64,000 nucleotides of DNA from Leptasterias polaris (GCA_037783415.1 JAZGTN010000177.1:620001-684000), one strand, 5' to 3'; positions 9,881 through 22,250 are shown, counted from the first letter of the stretch. A program made the numbers and translations. Notes: generated by a model not told the origin, from the sequence alone.

Positions 9881-11625
9881 TTCACAGAACTCTGGAAAGT
9901 ACTGAGTATACAGTGCTTAACACACATTGGTAAAAAACTAAATTCTATTCTTTTTTCTTCTACCCTAGGCATTTGGCAAAACACTTGTTTTGTTTAAAAC
10001 GAGCTCACATTTCACAATCCCAACAGAAAGCCAATTGTTCCTTACAAAACATTACAAAAATACTTCCAGATGGGCTTGGAGAAACAAAAGCAAAGTAATT
10101 ACTGTGGTTCGTAGACTAGGCCATACGGGGTAAACTGTATCTTGTCATCCCGTTCCGACCCCTGTGGGTCTAAGAGAACTCTGCAGTTTTTAACAGAGTA
10201 ATTGCTGGAGATTACGATTCTGAAAAGTTCTCCACAAAAACGCCAGTCAAATTTGAGAAATTATCGACCAAACATTGCACTAGATAATCGACAGCGATTG
10301 AACACTGTTTACGGTTGTGATACGTCGGCTTGTTAGATTTTATTTGAAATACCTGCGCACAGACACCATGTGATCCAAATTCGCCAATCACATCCTAGGT
10401 CATACGTCATGTGACACCCCAAAACAAACACTGCGGCGCCCATGCCTCGGTCGAGTGAGAAAGACTCCGTGATAAATCTGAAGTGTTTTGTTCACCTAAA
10501 ATCTGTCAAAGCTGATGGAACCCTGAAAAACGGATCACTTGAATAAAACTAAATAAAACTATGCTCTGGGGAAACTCACTTCAGAAAAACTCAATTAATC
10601 TAAGGATCGAATAGGGTTAAGACGCGAGGAAATGCAAAAAGTGGGACAGGGACTCAAAATGTAGGTTTCCAACAATTATAAAGCAATGACCAAAAGCAAA
10701 ACCAGTGATCGAAATATAGCAATAAATCAAGTGGATTCTAAACCAAGACCAATAGTTAAACACTACTGAACTAACAGAATTTATAGAAACCACTAAAACC
10801 AACAAAACACAGTACCAAAGAAGGTTACAAATTAAAATCAAAATGGCTTTAAAACCGAGTCCACAGCAGTAATACTTGAAACAGGCAAATCTTAAAACAT
10901 GAAGTTGTAGTACATAAAATTGAAGAAATAAGTGATGGTGGGAGAACACACAAAATGTGGAGTGCTCCCCTTGCGCTGCCAGGCTGCTATCTGAAGTCAA
11001 TTACAGGGGTGACTAAACCACACTACCAAGGATTATGCAAGAGGGTTCATTGTTTATTACAGAGGATTCCTAAGAAATTAACTAAAGGGGGTGCTAGAAG
11101 AGCTTAATAAGGGGGAAGTATAAACAGTAGAAGGGTAATAAAACTCTAACATAGACACTTGGTCTCCTACTGAAGTCCTGAACAAAGGTTTTTCTACTCC
11201 TGTTACACTGAGAAAGCACAATATTTTTAGGGAAGAGTAAAATCATGCATGAACCCGGTCGTGTTCAAGCGCGTCATGAGATGAGATCATGTGTGTGAGA
11301 TCACGAAAAACACAGCATCTTTTGTTAGAGGCCCCTACTCGATATAGGCCTACGCAGCATACAGTGCATAAGGACCTCATGCGCTATAGTCCCATACATA
11401 AGACATGCAAAGAAAATAGGACCGTATGATATAACACACTTAAAATGTTCATAAGGCTTAAAGTTTGTAAATTATTATGTAGCTTCTCCCCGTGTCGAGT
11501 GAGAATCATGTATTGAAAGGCAAGCTTGTAGAAATTTGAGGCGTCATCATAATAACCTACACTTGTTCTATAAAGAGGGGTTGGGGAGACAAAAACAATT
11601 GTTAGGGGCAGGCCTGTAAAAGGAA

Positions 11626-11733
11626 TTATTCTTGATTTTGGGTTGAACAAAGAAAAATTGACTAGAGCGGGATTTGAACCAACGACCTCCGGTTTAACGT
11701 GCCGGCGCTCTACCAACTGAGCTATCTAGCCCT
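11626..11733 (-). mobile_element. tRNA-derived SINE head with intact A and B boxes
   Basis: On the minus strand a tRNA-like stretch of 72 nt (11731 to 11660) starts GGCTAGATAGCTCAGTTGG, with a perfect A box (TAGCTCAGTTGG), and ends with a perfect B box (GGTTCAAATCC) and TCTAGTC that pairs with the start. The D arm is good. The anticodon stem closes only four pairs and the loop lacks U33, so it is not a functional tRNA. It continues into a tail containing TTTTTCTTTGTTCAACCC. A second partial copy follows at 11976-12016 and a third tail-only copy at about 12100. Confidence 0.7.
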
Positions 11734-11905
11734 ATGTTGGCGGTCTCCCTATTTTGTCAATATCTTTGTTCGGGGGGTGCCAGTCAGAAGCCATACAACC
11801 GCAAACTGCCGTGTAGCCAGGGATCACACCCAAGTATACGATACAACCTGGGAAGCGGCAGCCAGGGGATCACCTTAAGGGGATGCGACTTTTTATATCA
11901 GATAT

Positions 11906-12125
11906 CAAATAATAAACCACAAGGGAAACTGACTGGGTAAATGTTTAAATGATTTTGGGTTGAACAAAGAAAAATTTACTAGAGCGGGATTTGAACCAAC
12001 GACCTCCGGTTTAACGTTTAATCATTTAAACATTTACCCAGTCAGTTTCCCTTGTGGTTTATTACAAGGGAATTTGACTGGGTAAATTTTAAATGATTTT
12101 GGGTTGAACAAAGAAAATTATACTA
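11906..12125. repeat. Foldback remnant of the SINE family
   Basis: AATAAACCACAAGGGAAACT... at 11910-11957 is followed, after a partial SINE head (11976-12016), by its own inverse at about 12014-12063. The start of the segment then repeats directly (ACAAGGGAATTTGACTGGG at 12063). This gives an inverted plus direct duplication around a truncated SINE end. Confidence 0.7.
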
Positions 12126-12189
12126 AAGCGGCCCTCACCCCCTAGTTACGGGCCTGGTAAGGGAAAATCCACAAGAAAAGGGTGTGTGT

Positions 12190-12240
12190 GTGGGAGGGGG
12201 GGACGGAAAGGAGGGAGGATATGAGAAAAAAGGAGACAGT
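12190..12240. repeat. G-rich simple sequence
   Basis: GTGTGTGTGTGGG followed by runs of G and purines. Low complexity only. Confidence 0.8.
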
Positions 12241-13035
12241 GTGCCTAGGCACTTTACTGCCCATTAATCTTTAACGAATTAGCGAGTGTTCCGGCGAGAG
12301 ACATCGAAAGAAAATGGTCAGAAAAGTGTTGTAAACCATCCTATGGATGTTGTTTTCAGTGGGAGACAATGGTCTCCCTCGAAAAGTCAAAAGGCGATGG
12401 TTAAATATATACATGTACATGTACTTTTTCTTTGATGATTGCATGCATCCTCACAGAAAAGGGGGTAAAGGGGAATGTTTTAACTCTAAAACAAACATTT
12501 CCCCCTTTCGTGTTTTTTTTTTTTTTCTTGTTTTTTAAAATTTTATTTTACCTTAGGCCTTATGAAAAAAGAATTTGCAATAACAGTGATATCATTTTGT
12601 ACTGGTGTTTTAGGGGAAAAGTATCCTATTATTAGAAATCAAAGGTCAAAAGAATAAGAAGAAAAAATTGTTACATGTAGTTCCTTAATTTTGTTGACAA
12701 TAATTGGAGCGACTCATCATTGTTGTTCAATGACTATACATTTTTTTTAACTACTGGTAAGCTGTTTATTCTTGGCACAAAACTTTGATGGCTAACCATT
12801 CAGTGATTTTGAAAAGACACGACAGTCTAGTTTTTGAGAAGTACAGTTTTAAACATGGCCTAAACAACACAATTGACATTGTTGGACGCGACGCAATCTT
12901 TGATTTTTTTATAGATTTAAAAAAAAAATATATAATTTTTTTTACGGCGCACACCAACGAGAGGAATCGTTACGGCGCGCTGCCCATGGTCAATTCCGTG
13001 TCTCAGCCGCGCAATTTGATTTGTGTGTGTCGGCA

Positions 13036-13085
13036 GACTTCAGTTCGCACATTGCGCGCGTGCAGTTCGCACATTGCGCGCGTGC
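13036..13085. repeat. Two tandem copies of a 22-bp CG-rich unit
   Basis: CAGTTCGCACATTGCGCGCG is repeated directly with a 22-bp period, CpG-rich within AT-rich surroundings, inside the large TIR element. Confidence 0.8.
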
Positions 13086-13264
13086 ATTTTCACACTTTGT
13101 GTGTTGTGCAAATTTGACTGGATATTTTTTTGAGAACTTTTAGTATAGTGTAGTGTTTAATATGTCTACAACTAACAAAATATACCTTTAAAAAGTAGAC
13201 CCACGGGGGTCAGAACGAAACTCTCTTTCTAGGCGTCTTTTCGTTTATACCGTATGGCCTAGAC

Positions 13265-14560
13265 CTGCTGCCCCACATCTGGTTGTAAACAAGTAGAGTA
13301 AAAATATAAACAATTTATGTGAAAAATAAAAGATAAGAAATGAGCTACATGTACATCAAAGGTTAATTTTCGAACAAAACATTTAAAGCATGAAATATGT
13401 GAGAGAAAAACCAGTTTTTAAGACTGGAAAAAGGGGGTAAGGGGAAAAGGAAAACTGAAAACATTGTGATGTGAAAATAAAATGCACAAGGCATCTCAAG
13501 TTAAGAATGTGGAAAGAATCGGTATTGGCATAGCATTGAAAATGAGTCAAGTTATTAATTAATATATAATCCACGTATAGGTAAATAAGCAAAGAAATTA
13601 GCAAGTTTTGTTAAACTAAAATAATAAATAAATAAATGACTAAATGTATAGAAATATATAGTTACAATGTAGTTGGTTCAAAAGATCAACAATCTTTTTT
13701 AATGGAAGAATATTTCCAAACCAACTTTTCCCAGTTGAAAATTTGCTGAATGACTGGTCAAAATCTTTGTTGAAACTCTTGTATGTTGTAAAAACCGGTC
13801 AGCAATTAGAATAGTTCAAAGCAGCATAAGGCTCTGATTGCGTAGATTTGTATGATCAAGCTGACAGATTGTGTGTTTAATGCGGAAACTAAATGATGCT
13901 TCAGGCTTGCAACTTAATAGGCCTACAAACTAAGATATGCCTATGGTCTGGATATTTTTTTTAAACAAAGTCTTAATTGAGTATGAAATGTTGTTTCTAC
14001 ACATACATGTAAGATTGACATACAAAAGCTTACATGTAGGTCTCATTTTTTAATCAAAGTTAATATGAAAATATGCGTGAACCCATCAGAATGTTTACTG
14101 ATTAGTGTGAACATGAAAGGCCGAGTGATGTTGACATTATCTCAGATTGTTTTGGACAAACTGTTTAAAAGCTAAAATCTAACATTAACAAGGCTTTGGG
14201 TGTTTTGAAAGAGGTTGCACAGGAAATTGTGAGACTTTTCAAGAAAGTGTCAAATGTACTGCAAAGTATCCTGGGAGTGTGTAACAGGTGAATAATGTAT
14301 GGTTTTGTTTGCTCTGCTTATGATTTGTTTTTTTCTGTGATTTTACTATAGAGGTAGACCATCCACAATTTTACTCTCCTATTTTGCCTTTCGTTTTCAT
14401 TCATGCTATGTTACATTATCAAAGTACAGTTTAATGCATCTGTGGGAAAATTCTTTAACCAATCTTCTCAGAGACTTACATGTACAGGGTCTTTCTTATT
14501 GGAACTCAGAGTTGAGAAAACGGTTACCAGTAGCACTAGACTCATATTTACATATATTTC
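13265..14560. other. Non-coding, no feature recognised
   Basis: AT-rich sequence without a recognised gene, RNA or strong repeat. Short open frames lack domains and splice context. Confidence 0.45.
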
Positions 14561-15760
14561 ATTAGGTGTTCGGGCATTAAGCCCGAACAACTCTTTGTTG
14601 TTGTTCGGTTTTCTTCTTCTTCTTTGTTTTGCTTATTCTTCTGACCGGGCCTTGTCCGCAAGCAAATGCATATTTGCGAACCTTGGATTAACTTGAAACT
14701 TCATGTGAAGTTAGAACATAAATAGCAGATGCTGAGTAAGTTGTGACGTCATCAGGTATAAAATTACAAGCCATTTAAGTTCAAAAAGTGACCATATGCC
14801 AATGCCTGTATGTCTCTGAATATGTAAATTTATTCACTTATGCAAAGTTATGGCGCATTACTTGTTGTCCAATCAAACGCGTTCAAAAAGAAGACTCGTT
14901 GATTTTTTTATTTGCGGGGGGGGGGGGGGGGGTAAAGTACTTTGTCGAGGATCGAAATGCATTAATATATATGAAAACTACAAATTTATTTGAATTCAAG
15001 TTAATATTACGTATACATTGGGATTGGTATTGTTTGCAATGCATACTTTGAATTGTTGACAAATGTAATTCAGCAACTTAAAACACCCACCCCCTCTTCC
15101 GCCCGGCAGCCATTGGAGATGCTTACATGTACGTCCGTAGATACATGATACAAACATCACAGAGGATTAATACTAAATGAAAGGGGCGGCACTTCCACGC
15201 TCCCATTGGTTTTGTACATTTCCCCATTCGGGGAGATTTTTCTATTCAATGCGTGGAGTAGGAAACGACCCCGTCAAGTCCCCTAGAACCCTATTGCTTT
15301 TGGACCCGAGGCCAAATGTCAAGCTTATGGCTAAAACAATAGAAATTTTGTCTGAGCATTACATACCTGAGAAGTACTTGTCATATCAACTCCAAACTTG
15401 GTTTGTGGATTGGTCTCGGGATCCCCCAGAAGCCTATTGTTTTTGGACTCTTGGATTAATTGTCAAGGTCATTATGGCTAAAACAAAGACATTTTGCTTG
15501 TGCGATAACTCTAGAAGGACTTGGCATATTATTAGAAGGTCCCAGTGACATTTTCAGAAAGACTTGGCATATATAAACTCTAAACTGGCGTTTGGATTGG
15601 TTTTAGGATTTAGAAGCCTATTGTTTTTCGACCACCTAGGTCAAATGTTAAGAAACTTGCTTGCGGGGCATTGCGAGTCTCTGCCTGTAAGAATGTACCA
15701 AGTGGTGATTCATGGGTTCTCAGATCTTCTTCTAAAAAGTGAGTGATACATCATCATACC
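14561..15760 (+). mobile_element. Dispersed repeat: hairpin-led family with ~120-bp internal units
   Basis: At 14567-14589 TGTTCGGGC and GCCCGAACA flank ATTAA, a perfect hairpin, followed by TTGTTGTTCGGTTTTCTTC and CTTGTCCGC. From 15190 to 15745 the phrases TATGGCTAAAACAA, AAGTACTTGTCATATCAACT and AAGCCTATTGTTTTTGG recur at intervals of roughly 120-130 bp. The same phrases return at 35395-35560. Weaker copies of the leader (GAACACCTTGTTTTTGTT, GCGATTGTCCGC) occur at 31370, 32730, 33645 and 35275. This is one repeat family. Its class is unknown to me and no protein is evident. Confidence 0.6.
14916..14932. repeat. Poly-G run (17 G)
   Basis: Seventeen consecutive G bases; length is likely unstable. 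Confidence 0.95.
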
Positions 15761-15954
15761 AAACTAATACATCAAAAATTTTAGCTTGCTGACTATTTCG
15801 GTTTGGGCGTAATAAACTATCAAAGTTTCAGCCAAAGAACCCTCGTAAAACGAATAGTACATTCCCAGTAAACAAAAAAACGTGTGCCAAGCTCGTCCAA
15901 ACCAAAGTAAAACATTTTTTTAAACCTCCAGTTGGGCACATAACAGAAGTAACA

Positions 15955-16235
15955 AAAAATGTTGGGATCTCGTTGGCGCGTCATGTTATGCTGACCTGAA
16001 CCTTTGACGAACAGCGCCCTCGTGCCATTTTCAACGCCTCATAACTCGATGCGCCTATAAGATCCCATGACATAAACAAGTTCAGACGAAAGAACTCGCA
16101 GCCCTTAAACAAATTTGAGTGCAAAGTGGGTGGGATCTTGTTGGCGCAGAGAGATAATTGAGGTCAAAGGTCAAATTTTTCCATTTTTTCGCACCTCCGT
16201 AACCTTGCGCATCAAAGTGGGTGGGATCTTGTGCG
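15955..16235 (+). repeat. Short recurring phrase around GTGGGATCTTGTTGGCGC
   Basis: TTGGGATCTCGTTGGCGCG (15962), GTGGGATCTTGTTGGCGCA (16131) and GTGGGATCTTGTGCGTGG (16210) are diverged repeats, together with two AAAGTGGGTGGGATCTTG strings. Non-coding, probably part of a dispersed repeat. Confidence 0.5.
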
Positions 16236-16478
16236 TGGGATCATGTGACCCATGAATCACGCCCCACCCACCTTGAATCACGAAGATGTCAGTGAAAAAG
16301 AAGCTATACAGAACCAATCCTCAAATCACGAATCATTTGTGTCGAAGAAATTACCAATATTTAGGCAGAAATTAGGCATTAAGATTTCAAAACACACGAT
16401 TTTCGTGTTTTTTTTCTTTTTCTTTTCGATGTTTCGAAAATTGTGTGCATGCGTACGTGCAGGCTAGTGCAAAAAATT

Positions 16479-16687
16479 TCACGGTCGGCGAGTGATGTTA
16501 AATTTCCGACTTTTTAGTTTGTTCATAATCTCATCCCTGTAAGATGTATAGGTAGCTACAACAGCAGGTAAAGGGGTTGGCAACTTCTCTCCTACTCCAA
16601 GGGTTGCAACCAGCAGTTTTGGTACACAGCATGTTTGGGAGAGAGCTTCTAGCTGTGTATCTTTCCATTCAGCATTTTCGCAACATG
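16479..16687 (-). CDS. Possible terminal exon of an unidentified gene
   Basis: After an acceptor ending AAAACACCAG on the minus strand, 209 nt (2 + 69 codons) run to a TGA at 16479. The reading is CCENAEWKDTQLEALSQ, then KLLVATLGVGEKLPTP and SYRDEIMNKLKSRKFN. It looks protein-like and has no stop. The upstream A-rich tract is a poor pyrimidine tract, and no partner exon was found. I recognise no family. It could equally be a relic of a transposon protein. Confidence 0.3.
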
Positions 16688-16689
16688 CT

Positions 16690-18680
16690 GGTGTTTTTTT
16701 TTTTTGTGTGATTACACCAATCATAAGCACCCCTACTTCTGTACTTATAATGCGCTCCAATCAAAAGCAGATTGCCATTCACCTCAGGAAATCCGCCAAC
16801 TTAACTCCATTGCACTGTTTACCTCAGACATACAACATATCAGTGGTTACTAAATACAACACAACTGTTGACGCACTTTCTCCTCTGGGGGTGAATACAC
16901 TTCATACTCATGCAGATACGACTATCGATTTGAATGCACTTGCTGCAGCTCACGATTTAGTGACACTCCTGTCATTTGTTATCTAGAAAGATAAAGGGCA
17001 CTATTAATCACAAACTGCTATCACCCCAAGAACCGCCGTGATAGCGGTCTAGGGTGAGAGCATGCCTTCTTGAGGTGATGGATTGTGGGAAGATATCAAT
17101 AACAGGGTCTTGAACCAAGACTGCTCACGATACTGATAATAAACTAAAAATTCTGTCCCGGGTACCAACATCACAAGGCACGATTGTTTGTGACACCTCC
17201 ACTTGGACTGCCCGCGCCTACATTCCCACCCCTTTCTGTTGGTCAGTGTTTGATGTATTGCATGGCTCATCACGTGCAGGTATCGGGGCAATGCAGAAAC
17301 TGATCACAGCGCGTTTGTGTGGCCAGGTTATTAACCACTACAATGCATGCCACTTGAACAAAACCTGTCGAAAGAAACCAGTGCAAGATTGAATGCCATA
17401 CCACTCACTGTTGGATACCTTCTAGATATCAGAAACAAGAATAGCACTCATACAATTGTATGGTTGGCCCCTTCCTCCATCAGAAGGAATGACCTATTTG
17501 CTCACCTGCTGGCCAGAAGCCTTTCTGATCTCAGACATCACCGCTGAGACGGTGTCTTGTGCATTCATTACACATTGGGTTGCAAGGTTGGTACATGTAC
17601 ACCACCCACCATTATACCCTGGACAGAGGTAGATCGACAGTTTTAGTCATGGATGTTCAAAGCACTCGTGGACGTGGATATGTTGATTTTGGGGTGAAAA
17701 TGTCAAGGGTAAGGTGAGTTGAGCTAAGTGGTTTCTGAACTGTAACTCCAATTACAGGTGACATTTGGAATGGCAACTTGGGGGGATGCCCCTGGAGACG
17801 GAAAGGAAAGTTGGGATTGTTTTTGGGGTGAAAGGGTCATAGGTCACAGTGGTGAGTTTTTCATGATTTTTGGAACAGTATCTCTGCTTACAAGTGATAT
17901 TTGCACTTGCAATGCGGTTGGGGAGTTGCTCTTGTGGTGAGGATTATTGGGTAAAAAGGTCAGAGGTCATGGTCTCATTTTTCTATGCAACCTTCAACCT
18001 TAATACCTCTTTCAAGTTACAATGACCATCCTTGGTCTATGGCATGGTGGTGGGTTCAGTTACACAGGTCAAGCATCAAGGTCAAATGCTCAGACCTGTG
18101 TAGGATCATGGTTTGTTGATATTTTTTGTAAGCTACAATGTATACTGGTTAATTGGGTTTCAACAGCATTGCTGGTGTTACAGTGTGCAATTTACTTAAG
18201 TCCTACATGCTGCTTTAGTCAAGTACTCTTCAGTTTGGTGCTGAGAAACTTTACATATTCTTTAGATTCCACTTGGAACTGTCTTTCTGGTCTTCAACAA
18301 GGAACGTTCCTCTGCTACTCCACGCTTCATCTGATTGAGATATTTTAGCTAGTTAGTTCCCCCCCCCCTCCCGTATTTTCCATAAGTTCTTGACTGATTT
18401 TTATTAACTTGCCACAAATGTTTATTTCACAAAGGTCTACAAGACGACTTTAAAAAAAAAATTCTATATAATACCATTAGAGGGCATCAAGGCATATTGG
18501 GGATTTTTTTGCCTGAAAAGTTTGAAATTAGCATGATGAAAATAATTCATTGATAAAGAAAAAAATGATGTAATTTGAACCCCTAAATGCAGAGTACAGA
18601 CTGAAAATAGAAAAATCTTAGATGGCGGCAGGATATGGTGGCCATTTTGAGTTCTTACATATACATCATTTGACACATCA
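16690..18680. other. No confident gene; weak open frames and GGTCA-type repeats
   Basis: Short open frames on + around 16708-16986 and 17347-17547 carry no recognised domain. From 17685 to 17975 the phrase TTTTGGGGTGAAA(A/G)(T/G)GTCA appears twice and a looser GGTAAAAAGGTCAGAGGTCA once, an old short tandem repeat. A C-run lies at 18360. Confidence 0.4.
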
Positions 18681-18681
18681 G

Positions 18682-20910
18682 TCACTTCCACCTCCTTGGG
18701 AAAACATCCAGTAGTGGAAATATTATTGAAAAAGAAAAAAACCCACTAACAAATATTAAAATCATTTGGCCCATGTTCAAATAAATGGTTGCCATGGTAA
18801 CAGCAGACCGCAGATTAAAAAAAACCACTAGTGTTGCATCGTTTGGGAACGTAGTGGTGTTGGGAACTTTTTCTTGCCACTTAATATTGGCAATTCTCTG
18901 AAGACAGCGCATATGAAACTGGTCTAGTTGCTTCACATGACGGCGGTAAGGAGTCCCGCTTTTACAGCTATACAGCAAGGTGGTTAACACACGACTGCAC
19001 AGTAGACAGCTACTTTGGTAGATAGCCGTACACCATGATCACTCCAAAGCCTCTGTTGCAGATTGCCAAATGCTGCACTAGCTTTAGCAATGTGAGCATT
19101 GACTTCTTCATCAATCATGGCTTTCTGAGACACAACACCCGACCCAGATAGCAGAATTTATCTACTGCTTTTAAGGGACTTCCATCCACTGTGACAGACG
19201 GCTGTACATAAGGGGAGCTTGCCTTGGTTGAAGCAGGACTTCAGTCGTCTTCAAGCTGATAGTGAGTCCAAAGCGTTTTAGCAAAACGATCTGTTATGTG
19301 CTGTATGTCTTCGAGGCTGTGGGTGGCAAGGGCACACTCTCAACAAATAGGAAGTCACGTAGGGTGGATTCTGTGACCTATGTCCATGCTTGGAGACGCC
19401 GCAGGTTGAAGATGCCACCATTACATCTGGATACGATAGTTACAATAAGGTCACAGCCAGCAAATGCCACATGTAACATAGCAGCAAAGACTATCCCAAA
19501 CACAGCTGGTGCCAGTACACAGCCTTGTTTTGTACCATTGGTGACAGCAAAGGGGGATGATCTCTCTCCTCCGTTGAGAACATGTGCAATCAGTCCGTCA
19601 TGAAAAGAACGTATTAGCCAGGTTGACAACTTTGTTGTGCAGCCAGCCTTACCAAGAATTTTCCAGGGGCCCTCACGGTTGATGGAATCAAAGGCCTTGG
19701 TCAGGTCGACGAAGACAAGGTAGAGGTCATGGTTTTCTTCCCTGCATTTTTTCTGCAGTTGATGTAATGAGAAAATCATGTCCACTTTGCAATGTCCTGC
19801 CATGCCCGGAAGCCACATTGACTCTCAGGAAGAACGTGTTGTTGAGTTGCGTGACAGTTCAGTCGATTGGGCCAGGATTTTCCCTTCTACCGACATTGGG
19901 GAGATGCCCTGATGATTGTCGCAGCATGCACGGTCTGCTTTTCTTTTGTAGAGGTGTACAATTGTTGCATCTTTAAAGTCCTGTAGCACCATTTCTTGTT
20001 CCCAGATGGCACCAAAGAGGTGATTCAAGCATTGTTTGAAAATTTCAGCTGAAATGCCATCTGCTCCTGGAGCCTTACCACAAGGCATTTTCTGGATAGC
20101 TTTGTGTATATCATTTGGTCTTGGAACCTCTCACAGTTCCTCCTGAATTGTGATTTGTGGAAGCTCATCTATTGCAGTGCTGTCTATGTTTAATTGGCAA
20201 CATAGAGCTGAGTTGAAGTGAGATGCCAAAGGCTCAAGAATAGCAGCTTCATCGGTGAGCAAAGTGATGTTGTCCTCGGAGTGGATATGTGTCGTCTCGC
20301 TTGCTCTGCGGGAACCGCACACAGCTTTTAGGCCATTTAAGAAGCTTTTCATCTCCCTGCGGTCAGTGGCTGCTTGGAGGTCTTGAGATCTTTTAGACCA
20401 CCAGCTCTTCTTCATCTGCCTGAGCTTGTTTTGTGCAGCCTTTCTTGCATGTTGATATATGCAAATCTTTAGAAAGATGATTTCTTATCGTTGATCCATG
20501 AGAGGTAAGTAGAATGCATTTCATCAAGCAGCAATTAAACTCTTCCGTCGTTTTCATCAAATCAGTCCTGGTTCTTACGCTTTTTGAACCCCAGAACAGA
20601 TGATGCACCATATATTTTCTGCACTCTTAGCAGTCCGAGCCTGTTGATTGAGACTGGTGTCAAGACAAGTCTGAAATTGGGCTTTTACTCCTGCATCTTT
20701 GAGTTTTCCCTCATCATGCTTCTTGACAGGCTTGCTACGATGTCCGAGTTGACGCGGCCTGATTACAAGTGAAGAAGAACTTCTAACAAGGCGATGATCG
20801 GACTAAGGCTCGGTGCCCTTAACTAAGCGAGTCAACATGATGTCGCGGTAATCAATTAATCAATAAGATGCCAATGACCTGACCATGGGTGCATCCAGAA
20901 CAACAACAAA
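18682..20910 (-). mobile_element. Decayed non-LTR retrotransposon (LINE) with endonuclease end, RT and C-terminus
   Basis: Reading from high to low coordinates: near 20780-20905 remnants VLDAPMVRSLAS and SDHRLVRSSSSLVIRP match the end of an APE-type endonuclease; 20131-20415 gives the linker (TDRREMKSFLNGLKAV); 19825-20088 gives GKAPGADGISAEIFK and FKDATIVHLYKRK; 19378-19818 gives VFVDLTKAFDSINREG and TNGTKQGCVLAPAVFG; 18860-18990 gives LLYSCKSGTPYRRHVKQLD, the C-terminal region. Stops and frameshifts separate the pieces, and the FADD box region is damaged. The motif set resembles RTE-like elements, but the clade is not certain. Its upstream end abuts the gypsy remnant near 20915. Confidence 0.8.
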
Positions 20911-20939
20911 GTCAATGTCCACAGTTCTTAAGTTCACAG

Positions 20940-22250
20940 ATCCAAACGGACAGGGAGTTTTACAATATGCCCTGAGCGAGTAACTTGTGTGTTTGTTTGC
21001 GTTTTGTCCAGAGTTGTTGGAGTTGGAGTGTTATCATTAGTTATTTTTGGAGTGTTTTGAGTTTGCTGATGATATGTTCCATAGGGACTGGAGTCTCAGG
21101 TGTTGCGTTGGGTGTGTGAACTAGTACACCACGGTTGCGTCGTACTGTACCCTGGTCACTTTTAACAATGTAAGACCGGGGTGACTAAGTTTTTTCCACT
21201 ATCTGACCTGGGCGTTTTTGGTCACGAATCCATACAGGGTCACCTGGTCAGAGAGTGGGTAGTTCTCGTGCATTGTGTCTGCGGTTGAAAGAGTGCTGTT
21301 GGACAGATCGATAGGCATCTTCCTTTTCTCGTACTTTAGAGTGATTTGGCACACCTGGCACGAGTGTCTTTGGTAGGACGGGAACCTGTGTTCGCAATCG
21401 TCGTCCCATCAGGAGCTCACTAGGGGATAGACCTATAAGTGAGGAGAGCAAGATATGGGTCAGAGTTCTACTTCAGAAGAGATTTTGCAGTGCAGACGGC
21501 TCTCTCTGCCTCACCATTGGCCTGTGGATATCGTGGCGAGCTGATCACGTGCGTAAATCCATAGGTTGCTGCGAACTGTTGGAAAGTCTCAGCACTAAAT
21601 TGGGGGCCATTGTCGGACATTACGACGTCTGGAATCCCATGTACTGCGAATATCTGTTTCAGTACATTGATCACGCTCTCTGATGTTTGTTCCTTGAGCT
21701 GTTTGATTTCCATCCACCTGGAGAATAGTCGATCACTACAGTACGAGATAAACTTTCCCTTGGTGCTGGAAAAGATCTGTACCTAGTCTTTCCCATGGAT
21801 GTGATGGAAATGAGGCTGGCATCAGCGGTTCTTTGATCTCAGGTCGTTCCTTTGCACACGTGGTGCAATTTGTGACCATTTGCTCAATACTTTTTGACAG
21901 TCCAGGCCACCATACCGAAGTCTGTGATCGTGCTCGACATTTTGTGATGCCAAGGTGTCCCTGATGTATTCAGTCGAGGATTTCTAGTCACAATGTTCTG
22001 GGGATCACGATGAGTTTGTCACACAGGAGCAAATCGTCAACGATTGCGAGATGGTCTCGGCTCTGTCAATATTGTCGAAGCAACGGTGAGTGGGGCATGT
22101 ATGTAGGCCATCCTTGTGTACAATATTGTCTGATTTGCGTGCATTTCTCATCTGCTTGCTGAGCTTGGCCGATGTCACAGAGGCGTTGCGAGGTTGCAGG
22201 CAGTGCATGTATTACAGAGGATGCGAAATTGTCAATCTCTGCAATGAGTG
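20940..22250 (-). pseudogene. Gypsy pol: integrase
   Basis: A CTTCAKERPE string with PASFPSHPWERLGTDLF (near 21780-21880) marks the end of the zinc-binding domain and the start of the catalytic core. VVMSDNGPQFSAETFQ and PRYPQANGEAERAV carry the second D and the E of the D,D-35-E triad. SPSELLMGRRLRT and WIRDQKRPGQIVEKT belong to the C-terminal part. The protein would insert cDNA into the genome. Stops and frame changes at about 21465 and 21240 make it inactive. Confidence 0.8.

Larger units (their letters stand above)
10118..13264. mobile_element. Large TIR element (about 3.15 kb), ends CTAGGCCATACGG
   Basis: CTAGGCCATACGG at 10117 is mirrored by CCGTATGGCCTAG ending at 13264. About 45-60 bp further in, CGTTCCGACCCCTGTGGGTC on the left matches the inverse of GACCCACGGGGGTCAGAACG on the right (near 13199). 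The intervening part of the TIR is diverged. No transposase reading frame is visible between the ends, but SINE and foldback sequence is nested inside. The target duplication is not clear. Likely an old non-autonomous DNA transposon. Confidence 0.55.

Noticed and set aside
9802..9984. Minus-strand open frame reading VGFEPTTFALLS
   Set aside because: This peptide is the usual by-product of translating a tRNA-like B-box region antisense; no gene is implied.
10617..11000. Long minus-strand hydrophobic frame (127 codons)
   Set aside because: Low-complexity F/Y/C-rich translation of A-rich plus strand inside a TIR element; no conserved motif.
11660..11731. Functional tRNA gene on the minus strand
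   Set aside because: The A and B boxes are perfect, but the anticodon stem closes only four pairs and the loop lacks U33. Partial copies follow nearby, so it is a SINE head.
16708..17547. Two plus-strand open frames of 92 and 66 codons
   Set aside because: No recognised motif, no consistent splice sites, and the length is near chance expectation.
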